Source: Micromonosporaceae bacterium
GTDB taxonomy: Bacteria; Actinomycetota; Actinomycetes; Mycobacteriales; Micromonosporaceae
NCBI GenBank assembly: GCA_019689695.1
Contig: JADGHA010000019.1
Coordinates: 1-19,094, forward strand
DNA: 19,094 nucleotides
Direction of reading: 5' to 3'
Under the pieces are notes generated by a model. That model saw only the letters and a program-made list of their open reading frames with translations. It was not told where the DNA came from and did not search any database. Below, in pieces: positions 5,910 through 12,012 of this stretch; the first letter of the stretch is position 1, and the number at the start of each line of letters is the position of its first letter. The translations under genes and the position numbers were made by a program.

Positions 5910-6257
5910 CTGCTTCTCCCGCTTCTCCTTGATCTTCGCGGCCTTGCCGCGCAGCTCACGGAGGTAGTAGAGCTTGGCCCGCCGGACGTCACCCCGGGTC
6001 ACCACCTCGATCCGGTCGATCACCGGGCTGTTCACCGGGTACGTCCGCTCCACCCCGACGCCAAAGCTGATCTTGCGGATGGTGAAGGTCTCCCGTAGGC
6101 CGGCCCCCTGCCGGCGGATCACCACGCCCTGGAAGACCTGGATCCGGGAGCGGTTGCCCTCGACCACCCGGGCGTGCACCTTGAGCGTGTCACCGGCGCG
6201 GAAGTCCGGGATATCGGTCCGCTGCGACTGGGCGTCCAGGGCGTCGAGGGTGTTCAT
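5901..6257 (-). CDS. rplS: 50S ribosomal protein L19
   Basis: A 118-residue large-subunit protein located at the 30S-50S interface. The sequence is typical throughout: DFRAGDTLKVHARVVEGNR, IQVFQGVVIRRQG, FTIRKISFGVGVERTYPVNSP, and the basic C-terminus LYYLRELRGKAAKIKEKRE. The length matches the family. ATG 6257 is preceded by GAGGAAG at good spacing; the open frame extends further upstream but is not L19-like. It is the last ribosomal gene of the rpsP-rimM-trmD-rplS block, separated from trmD by 119 bp that hold a nested inverted repeat. The stop codon lies within a 21-bp tandem duplication. Confidence 0.97.
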   Translation of the reverse strand: MNTLDALDAQSQRTDIPDFRAGDTLKVHARVVEGNRSRIQVFQGVVIRRQGAGLRETFTIRKISFGVGVERTYPVNSPVIDRIEVVTRGDVRRAKLYYLRELRGKAAKIKEKREKQAS

Positions 6258-6315
6258 CGCTGCTTCCTCATGCTCGATGCGACATGGCTGGTTGCGATCC
6301 CCGTCGAACTGCCGG

Positions 6316-6362
6316 CCGGGGAGCACTCGCGCGGACCGGAGGCGCGCTGACGCATGCCCCGG
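6316..6362 (-). promoter_or_regulatory. Nested inverted repeat in the trmD-rplS gap
   Basis: An outer stem pairs CCGGGG plus CA (6316-6321, 6324-6325, with a two-base bulge) with TGCCCCGG (6355-6362). Inside it, CGCGC (6328-6332) pairs with GCGCG (6342-6346). The structure starts about 15 bases after the trmD stop. It could be an RNA processing or stabilising element, or a partial terminator, that lets L19 be made at a different level from TrmD. Confidence 0.4.
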
Positions 6363-6376
6363 TCGCGGCAACCCCC

Positions 6377-7273
6377 CTACTTTGCCATATCGGGTTGCTC
6401 GATCCGAAATCCGGCCCCGGCCAGCACCGCCAGGTCCCGGTCGTCCAGCTCCGCCACGGCCCGGGCCAGCAGGTCGGGACGGCGCCGGGCAGTCCGCAGC
6501 AGCGCCTGGTCGCGCCGCCATCGGGCGATCCTCGCGTGATCGCCGGACCGGAGCACGTCCGGGACGTCCAGCCCGCGCCACCGGGCCGGTTTGGTGTAGC
6601 CGGGTGCCTCCAGGAGTCCGTGGGCATGGGACTCGTCGGCGAGCGACTCGGCGTTGCCCAGCACGCCGGGCAGCAGCCGGGTGATCGCCTCCAGCATCAC
6701 CAGCACCGCCACCTCGCCGCCGAACAGGACGTAGTCGCCCAGCGAGACCTCGCTCACCGGCATCCGGGTCGCCGCGTGGTCGAGCACCCGCTGGTCGATG
6801 CCCTCGTACCGCCCGCAGGCGAAGACCAGGTGCCGCTCGCCGGCAAGGCGGTTGGCCATCGCCTGGGTGAACCGCTCCCCCGCCGGTGTGGGCACCACCA
6901 GGCGGGCCGGGGCCGCACCGGCGCCGTCAGCACCCGCCGGCTCCGCCCCGCCAGCACCGGCTGGCTCTGCGTTGCCAGCGCCCGCCGACGCCGCCTCGCC
7001 AGCACCCGCCAGGTCGGGATCGCTACCGCCCGCGGCAACCGCCGGCGCCGGTACCAGGGCATCCAGCGCTTCGCCCCATGGTTCCGGCCGCATCACCATG
7101 CCTGGGCCGCCGCCGTACGGGGTGTCGTCCACCGTGCGGTGCACGTCGTGGGTCCACGTCCGCAGATCGTGGACGGCGATGTCGAGCAGCCCGGCGGCGC
7201 GGGCACGACCGATCAGGGAGAGGTCCAGCGGGCCGAAGTACTCCGGGAAGATCGTGATGATGTCCACCCGCAT
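6377..7273 (-). CDS. trmD: tRNA (guanine-N1)-methyltransferase, G37
   Basis: A 298-residue SPOUT methyltransferase that uses S-adenosylmethionine to make m1G37 in tRNAs, which prevents +1 frameshifting. Family landmarks include MRVDIITIFPEYF at the start, DDTPYGGGPGMVM (49-61), the trefoil-knot segments HLVFACGRYEGID (148-160) and VSLGDYVLFGGEVAVLVM, and the C-terminal helical domain with PARWRGLDVPDVLRSGDH. Residues 75-123 are an Ala/Gly/Pro/Glu insertion with an internal AGxAEPAGA repeat, placed between the N-terminal part and the knot. This explains why it is longer than the usual 230-270 residues. ATG 7273 lies 14 bases after the rimM stop with a G-rich ribosome binding site. Confidence 0.96.
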   Translation of the reverse strand: MRVDIITIFPEYFGPLDLSLIGRARAAGLLDIAVHDLRTWTHDVHRTVDDTPYGGGPGMVMRPEPWGEALDALVPAPAVAAGGSDPDLAGAGEAASAGAGNAEPAGAGGAEPAGADGAGAAPARLVVPTPAGERFTQAMANRLAGERHLVFACGRYEGIDQRVLDHAATRMPVSEVSLGDYVLFGGEVAVLVMLEAITRLLPGVLGNAESLADESHAHGLLEAPGYTKPARWRGLDVPDVLRSGDHARIARWRRDQALLRTARRRPDLLARAVAELDDRDLAVLAGAGFRIEQPDMAK

Positions 7274-7287
7274 AGCCGTGCGGCCCC

Positions 7288-7797
7288 CTAGATGTCGAAC
7301 AGGCCGGGTGGCGGGTCCACCACCACCCGCCCCGCGGCGAGGTCGACCTCCGGCACGATCGCCTTGACGAACGGCACCAGCCCGTTGCGCCCGTCCGGGC
7401 GGCGCAGCACCAGCAGGTCCGAGGCGGGCGCGTGGTCGATGGCGGTCACCTCGCCGACCACCTCCCCGGCCGGGGTGACCGCGGTGAGGCCGATCAGCTG
7501 GTGGTCGTGGAACTCGTCCGGGTCCTCCGGCGCGGGCACCTGCTCGCTGTCCACGCAGAGCCGCACCCCGCGCAGCCGCTCGGCCAGGTCGCGGTCGTGC
7601 ACCCCGTCGAAGAGGACCAGCAGCCGCCCCTGGTGCGGCCGGACCGACTCCACGGTCAGGCTCGGCGGCCCACCGTTCTCGGTGGTCAGCGTGTTGCCCA
7701 CGGCGAACCGGGCCTCGGGCTCGTCCGTCCGCACGTCGACCACGACCTCACCGCGGACGCCGTGCGGGCGGACGATCTGACCGACCGTCAGCAGCAT
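7288..7797 (-). CDS. rimM: Ribosome maturation factor RimM
   Basis: A 169-residue cytosolic factor that binds S19 and assists maturation of the 30S head domain. The N-terminal RimM barrel begins LTVGQIVRPHGVRGEVVV and continues through DGVHDRDLAERLRG. The PRC-barrel domain starts near residue 95 (DEFHDHQLIGLTAVT) and ends with VPFVKAIVPEVDL and DPPPGLFD. The length is normal. It lies 11 bases after the KH gene and 14 before trmD, with no room for separate promoters. Confidence 0.95.
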   Translation of the reverse strand: MLLTVGQIVRPHGVRGEVVVDVRTDEPEARFAVGNTLTTENGGPPSLTVESVRPHQGRLLVLFDGVHDRDLAERLRGVRLCVDSEQVPAPEDPDEFHDHQLIGLTAVTPAGEVVGEVTAIDHAPASDLLVLRRPDGRNGLVPFVKAIVPEVDLAAGRVVVDPPPGLFDI

Positions 7798-7808
7798 CGG
7801 CCCGGGCT

Positions 7809-8069
7809 TCAGTACGCGTCGACGATCTCGACGCGGACGCCGCGACCGCCGATGGAGCCGATCACCTGGCGCAGCGCCTTCGCGGTGCGCCCGCCGCGCC
7901 CGATGACCGTGCCCAGGTCGTCCGGGTGCACCCGGACCTCCAGCCGCTTGCCGCGGCGTGAGTCGACCATGCGCACCCGCACGTCGTCGGGGTGGTCGAC
8001 GATGCCCTTGACCAGGTGCTCCAACGCCGGCCGCAGCGCGGAGTCAGCCCTGCTGCTCGGCGCCCGCAC
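7809..8069 (-). CDS. KH-domain RNA-binding protein
   Basis: An 86-residue single-KH protein, usually encoded between rpsP and rimM in Gram-positive bacteria (KhpA type). It probably acts as an RNA chaperone; in firmicutes its relatives work with KhpB in cell-wall and division control. The core reads ALEHLVKGIVDHPDDVRVRM, followed by EVRVHPDDLGTVIGRGGRTAKALR with the GxxG loop GRGG, and it ends RGVRVEIVDAY. No ATG or GTG lies between GTG 8069 and the conserved start, so I take GTG 8069. It has GAGGAG eight bases upstream and overlaps the 3' end of rpsP by 26 bp. A CTG or TTG start 11 to 16 codons later is possible. Confidence 0.85.
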   Translation of the reverse strand: MRAPSSRADSALRPALEHLVKGIVDHPDDVRVRMVDSRRGKRLEVRVHPDDLGTVIGRGGRTAKALRQVIGSIGGRGVRVEIVDAY

Positions 8070-8517
8070 CGGCCTGCTCCTCGGTCTGCTCCGCCGCGGG
8101 CTCGGCCGTGGCGGCCTTCGCTGGCTGGGCCTTCTTCCGGGTCGACTTCGCCGGCGGCGTCGCCGGCTCGGCCAGCCCTGCCGCGGCCTGCGCCTCGGCC
8201 TCGTAGCGCGCCCGGCGGTCGGCCTTGGGCGGGGCCACCTTCAGCGGCTCGGGCGCCGGCAGGCCCTTGAACTTCTGCCAGTCGCCGGTCTTCTCCAGCA
8301 GGCGCTGGACCGGCTCACTCGGCTGCGCGCCGACACCGAGCCAGTACTGGACCCGATCCGACTTGACCTTGATCACCGAAGGGTCTTCCTTCGGGTGATA
8401 CACCCCGATGTACTCGATCGCCTTCCCATCGCGCTTGGTGCGCGAGTCGGCGACGACAATGCGGTACTGCGGATTGCGGACCTTGCCCATCCGCAGGAGC
8501 CGAATGCGTACGGCCAC
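8044..8517 (-). CDS. rpsP: 30S ribosomal protein S16
   Basis: A 157-residue small-subunit protein needed for 30S assembly. The S16 core is residues 1-85: MAVRIRLLRMGKVRNPQYRI, DSRTKRDGKAIEYIGVYHP, and SDRVQYWLGVGAQPSEPVQRLLEKTG. A tail of about 70 residues rich in Ala, Glu, Lys and Pro follows; such tails are common in actinobacterial S16 but long here. The GTG start at 8517 has AGGAG about ten bases upstream. It is the first gene of the ribosomal block, and its leader contains two hairpins. Confidence 0.96.
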   Translation of the reverse strand: MAVRIRLLRMGKVRNPQYRIVVADSRTKRDGKAIEYIGVYHPKEDPSVIKVKSDRVQYWLGVGAQPSEPVQRLLEKTGDWQKFKGLPAPEPLKVAPPKADRRARYEAEAQAAAGLAEPATPPAKSTRKKAQPAKAATAEPAAEQTEEQAGAGAEQQG

Positions 8518-8543
8518 TTCTGTCTCGCTCCTGTTGCGATCGT

Positions 8544-8609
8544 CACCGGCAGCCGCCGGTGCGTGCTGGGGTGAGCGGACCGGGTGCCACGTGGGGTTAT
8601 GGCACCGGT
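8544..8609 (-). terminator. Two hairpins between the DUF402 gene and rpsP
   Basis: CACCGGC (8544-8550) pairs with GCCGGTG (8555-8561) around a four-base loop. Further from rpsP, GGTGCCA (8583-8589) pairs with TGGCACC (8600-8606), and ACC (8579-8581) with GGT (8607-8609) extends the stem past one bulged base. They lie after the proS-DUF402 unit and before rpsP, so they may end that unit or form an rpsP leader structure. The rest of 8518-8694 shows no gene. Confidence 0.4.
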
Positions 8610-8694
8610 GCTCGAATGACTGGGCCGCGGCCGGGGAGAGGGCGCCGGACGCGTACCGATTCAGCCTGCCATTGTGCCAGATCGTCCCGGCGTG

Positions 8695-9363
8695 CTACGA
8701 ACCGGTAGGGGTCATCCCCGCTCGCGGGCGGTCCCACCCCGCCGGCAACGCGCTCGGCGTGGTCCACGACGGTGGCGGCCGGAAGTCGCACCAACTCCCG
8801 TCGAACGGATACCGCCTGGCCTCGAAGATGGAGATCACCCGGGCGGCCTCCGCGCGGACCGCCGCCTCGTCGTCGACCCAGTAGTGCTCGGGGTAGGCCA
8901 GCCGCTCAGCGAACTCGTCCTCGTCCTTGAACTCCCAGGATCCGTTTGGCCAGGCCACCACGTCCAGGTCGTGGTCAACGGTGTCCACCCCGGCCAGCTC
9001 GCCGTCGTCCCAGCGCGTCGACGGCAGCTCCAGGTTGATGTACCAGTGGTCGAACGCCCCGTCCTCGTTCCAGAACCACCAGACCGAGTGGGCGGCATCC
9101 GGTGGCACCAGCACCAGCACGCCGTACCCCTGCCAGGTCTGCCGGTGCATCTTCTTCCGCGCGGCGACCCACTCGGGGAACCGGACGTCGTGCAGCCCAC
9201 GTCCGTCCGCCAGCCGCAGCCAGGCCACCGGGCTGCCCCCGGGGATCCACAGCACCAGCCCGCGATCGTCGTCCTGGACCACCCGGCCGGTCTTGACCAC
9301 GGACAGCATCTGGCCACGCTTGAAGTACCGCCGGACCACGGTCCGGCCGGGCTTGAACCACAT
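8695..9363 (-). CDS. DUF402 family protein (FomD/NtdP-like)
   Basis: A 222-residue cytosolic protein of the DUF402 fold. Characterised relatives are metal-dependent phosphohydrolases of nucleotides (FomD of fosfomycin synthesis, NtdP of firmicutes). The beta-barrel core and metal ligands are visible: HWYINLELP (106-114), then Asp residues in GVDTVDHDLDVV (125-136), and FKDEDEF (145-151). The Trp-rich strand HSVWWFWNEDGAFD is typical. The C-terminal 40 residues are Pro-rich and poorly conserved in style. ATG 9363 is five bases after the proS stop, so it is surely cotranscribed with proS. The physiological substrate is unknown. Confidence 0.8.
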   Translation of the reverse strand: MWFKPGRTVVRRYFKRGQMLSVVKTGRVVQDDDRGLVLWIPGGSPVAWLRLADGRGLHDVRFPEWVAARKKMHRQTWQGYGVLVLVPPDAAHSVWWFWNEDGAFDHWYINLELPSTRWDDGELAGVDTVDHDLDVVAWPNGSWEFKDEDEFAERLAYPEHYWVDDEAAVRAEAARVISIFEARRYPFDGSWCDFRPPPSWTTPSALPAGWDRPRAGMTPTGS

Positions 9364-9368
9364 CCCGC

Positions 9369-10775
9369 TCAGTACGCCCGGGCCAGCACCGCGACCAGGC
9401 CGGGCTCGTCCTCGCTGTCCGGCACCGAGCCGTCCTCGCGGACCAGGCAGCGCACCGTCACGCCAGACGCGTTCGCCTTCGCCTCACCCTCGACGCCCAC
9501 CGCGGACCACGGCACCCGGGCCCAGCCGGTCGCCGCCGCCTCGATCGCTTCGTCCACCGAGCCGACCGAGACCGTCCGGCTCTCCCGCATTGCCCGCGCC
9601 TGTTCGTAGAGCGCCTTCTGGTCGGCCTCGAGCACGGCCTGCACCGCCGGCACCGCCTCGCCGATCGGAACCGGCCGCTTCGAGCCGTCCAGCCGGCGCA
9701 CGAGCACGGCGTTGCCCGCCGCCAGATCGCGGGGGCCGACCTCCAGGCGCACCGGGTAGCCCTTGAGCTCCGCGTCCACGGCCCGGCGGCCGAACGGGGT
9801 GTCCACGCGGTCGTCGAAGCCCACCCGGATGCCGGCGTCCCGCAGGGCGTCGCGCAGCTTGCCGGCCGCCTCCACGACGCCCTCGCCGGCCTTGACCACC
9901 ATCACGTGCGCCTGGATCGGCGCCAGCCGCGGCGGCACCCGCAGCCCGTTGTCGTCGCCGTGGCACATGATCAGGCCGCCGAGCATGCGGGTCGAGGTGC
10001 CCCAGCTCGTGGTCCAGGCGTGCTCGACGCCGCCGGTCGCCGCGGAGTAGGTGATGTCGAAGGCGCGGGCGAAGTTCTGCCCCAGCTCGTGCGAGGTGCC
10101 GAGCTGGAGGGCCTTGCCGTCGCCCATCATGCCCTCGAGCGTGTACGTGTTGGTGGCCCCGGCGAACCGCTCACCGGCCGTCTTGCGCCCGACCAGGACC
10201 GGGATGGCGAGCACGCGGACCATGAAGTCCTCGTACACCTCGTGGAGGATCTTGCGGGCGTAGGCCCGCGCGTCGGCCTCGGTGGCGTGCGCGGTGTGCC
10301 CCTCCTGCCACAGGAACTCGCTCGTGCGCAGGAAGATCCGGGGCCGCAGCTCCCAGCGCACGACGTTGGCCCACTGGTTGAGCAGCAGCGGCAGGTCCCG
10401 GTACGAGTCGACCCACTTGGCCATGAACTCGCCGATCACCGTCTCACTGGTCGGCCGCACCACGACCGGCTCGGCCAGCTGCTTGCCGCCGCCGTGGGTG
10501 ACCACCGCGAGCTCGGGCGAGAAGCCCTCCACGTGCTCGGCCTCGCGGCGCAGGTAGCTCTCCGGGATGAACAGCGGGAAGTACGCGTTCTCCGCGCCGG
10601 TCGCCTTGATCCGGGCGTCCATCTCCGCCTGCATGCGCTCCCAGATCGCCCAGCCGGCCGGCCGGATCACCATGGTGCCGCGCACCGGGCCGTTGTCGGC
10701 CAGCTCGGCCTTGGCGATCAGGTCCTGGTACCAGCGGGGGAAGTCCTCCGCACGGGGAGTGAGCACGCGTGCCAT
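9369..10775 (-). CDS. proS: Prolyl-tRNA synthetase, archaeal/eukaryotic type
   Basis: A 468-residue class IIa synthetase that charges tRNA-Pro. It is the short type without the INS editing domain. Motif 2 covers VVRWELRPRIFLRTSEFLWQ (138-157). The proline pocket follows (QEGHTAHAT), and motif 3 is MCHGDDNGLRVPPRLAP (270-286). The anticodon-binding domain begins near VMVVKAG, and the protein ends in the family's conserved C-terminal Tyr. The C-terminal zinc module has only one Cys (Cys443), so zinc is probably not bound, as in other bacterial members. ATG 10775 follows AGGATC; TAGGAT at 10784-10789 could also be a -10 box for a very short leader. A farther upstream extension lacks family sequence. 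It lies 50 bp after the amidohydrolase gene. Confidence 0.95.
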   Translation of the reverse strand: MARVLTPRAEDFPRWYQDLIAKAELADNGPVRGTMVIRPAGWAIWERMQAEMDARIKATGAENAYFPLFIPESYLRREAEHVEGFSPELAVVTHGGGKQLAEPVVVRPTSETVIGEFMAKWVDSYRDLPLLLNQWANVVRWELRPRIFLRTSEFLWQEGHTAHATEADARAYARKILHEVYEDFMVRVLAIPVLVGRKTAGERFAGATNTYTLEGMMGDGKALQLGTSHELGQNFARAFDITYSAATGGVEHAWTTSWGTSTRMLGGLIMCHGDDNGLRVPPRLAPIQAHVMVVKAGEGVVEAAGKLRDALRDAGIRVGFDDRVDTPFGRRAVDAELKGYPVRLEVGPRDLAAGNAVLVRRLDGSKRPVPIGEAVPAVQAVLEADQKALYEQARAMRESRTVSVGSVDEAIEAAATGWARVPWSAVGVEGEAKANASGVTVRCLVREDGSVPDSEDEPGLVAVLARAY

Positions 10776-10783
10776 GGGGGCAG

Positions 10784-10789
10784 ATCCTA
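10784..10789 (-). promoter_or_regulatory. Candidate -10 box for proS
   Basis: The minus strand reads TAGGAT eight bases before the proS ATG. It matches the TANNNT consensus but overlaps the only possible Shine-Dalgarno (AGGATC), so its role is ambiguous. No good -35 is seen. Confidence 0.3.
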
Positions 10790-10825
10790 TCGATTCCGAG
10801 CGGGCGGCGACGGCGGGTGGCTGGC

Positions 10826-11908
10826 TCAGCGGATCACCCTGCCGCGCAGGATCACCCGGCGCGGGGCGGCGATCACCCGCAGGTCGGCCCGCGGGTCGGC
10901 GTCGTAGACCACGAGGTCGGCCAGCCCGCCCTCGCCCAGGCCGGGGAAGCCGAGCCACTCGCGTGCGCCCCAGGACCCCGCCCGCAGCACGTCCGGCGCC
11001 GCCATGCCCGCCCGCTCGTGCAGCATCAGCATCTCCTCGGCCGCCAGGCCGTGCGAGATCCCGCCGCCCGCGTCGGTGCCGACATAGATCGGCACGCCGG
11101 CCTCGTACGCCGCCCGCACCACGGCCGGGAACCCGTCCCGCAGTGCCCGCATGTGGTCGGCGTACCCCGGGAACTTCTGCCGGGCCAGGTCCGCGACCTC
11201 GCCGAGGGTGGCGGCGACGTTCATCATCGTGGGGACCAGCGCGGTGCCCCGCCGGGCCATCTCGTCGATCAGGTCGCCGGAGAGCCCGGTGCCGTGCTCG
11301 ACCGAGTCCACCCCGGCCTCCACCATGATCCGCACCGCCTCCTCGCCGAAGGTGTGCACGGTCGCGCGGACGCCGGCCGCGTGCGCCGTCTCGACCGCGG
11401 CCCGCAGCGTGTCCGCGTCCCAGGCCGGAGCCAGGTCGCCGACGGCCCGGTCGAGCCAGTCGCCGACCAGCTTCACCCAGCCGTTGCCGGCGCGCGCCTG
11501 CGCGGCGACGGTCGCCGGCACGTCGGCCGCGTCAACCTCGATGCCGATGTGGCGCAGGTAGCGCTTGACCGGCGCGACGTGCCGGCCGGCGCGGGCCAGG
11601 CGCGGCACGTCCGGGTCGTCGTCCAGCTGAGGGTACGGGTAGGGCGACCCGGCGTCACGGATGGCCAGCACGCCGGTGTCGCGGTCGGTGATGGCCAGGT
11701 CACGGGCTTCCTCCACTGTGGTCACCGGTAGGCCACCCGGCGCAATCCCGATGTGACAGTGGGCGTCCACAAGCCCCGGCAACACATACCCCTCGGAGCT
11801 GACCGTCGTCGCCCCGGCCACCGGTTCACGGGTCACCCGGTCGCCGACCAGATACAGGTCGACCATTTCGTCGTCGGGCAGCAGCACACCGCGCACGTGT
11901 AACACCAC
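10826..11908 (-). CDS. Metal-dependent amidohydrolase
   Basis: A 360-residue TIM-barrel hydrolase of the amidohydrolase superfamily, closest in style to the imidazolonepropionase/prolidase-like group. Metal ligands are in order: His50 and His52 in LVDAHCHIG, a candidate carboxylated Lys146 in GWVKLVGDW, His185 in VHTFGEE, His205 in SVEHGTG, and Asp279 in VGTDAGGG. The small beta domain is formed by both ends (LHVRGVLLPDD and LRVILRGRVI). The substrate may be a cyclic amide or dipeptide but cannot be fixed. It starts with GTG 11908, with AGGAAG five bases upstream. The third codon is TTA (11900-11902), a rare codon in such genomes. It diverges from the membrane protein at 12013 and may be cotranscribed with proS. 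Confidence 0.87.
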   Translation of the reverse strand: MVLHVRGVLLPDDEMVDLYLVGDRVTREPVAGATTVSSEGYVLPGLVDAHCHIGIAPGGLPVTTVEEARDLAITDRDTGVLAIRDAGSPYPYPQLDDDPDVPRLARAGRHVAPVKRYLRHIGIEVDAADVPATVAAQARAGNGWVKLVGDWLDRAVGDLAPAWDADTLRAAVETAHAAGVRATVHTFGEEAVRIMVEAGVDSVEHGTGLSGDLIDEMARRGTALVPTMMNVAATLGEVADLARQKFPGYADHMRALRDGFPAVVRAAYEAGVPIYVGTDAGGGISHGLAAEEMLMLHERAGMAAPDVLRAGSWGAREWLGFPGLGEGGLADLVVYDADPRADLRVIAAPRRVILRGRVIR

Positions 11909-11939
11909 AGGAACTTCCTATCAGGCTTGCCGGACAAGC
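11909..11939. promoter_or_regulatory. Two short inverted repeats in the divergent promoter region
   Basis: AGGAACTTCCT (11909-11919) and GCTTGCCGGACAAGC (11925-11939) are near-perfect dyads with 5-bp arms. The first covers the ribosome binding site of the amidohydrolase gene. They could be an operator shared by the divergent genes, but such short dyads also arise by chance. Confidence 0.22.
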
Positions 11940-11998
11940 GCTGCGGCAACGACCACAGCGGACTCTCCCGCCCGGTGGCAGCGGACGCGTCAACCCTC

Positions 11999-12004
11999 TA
12001 GTCT
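11999..12004 (+). promoter_or_regulatory. Candidate leaderless -10 box of the gene at 12013
   Basis: TAGTCT (TANNNT) lies eight bases before the GTG at 12013, which has no Shine-Dalgarno. The spacing suits transcription starting at or within two bases of the start codon. The -35 region is weak. Confidence 0.38.
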
Positions 12005-12012
12005 CGCTCGAC

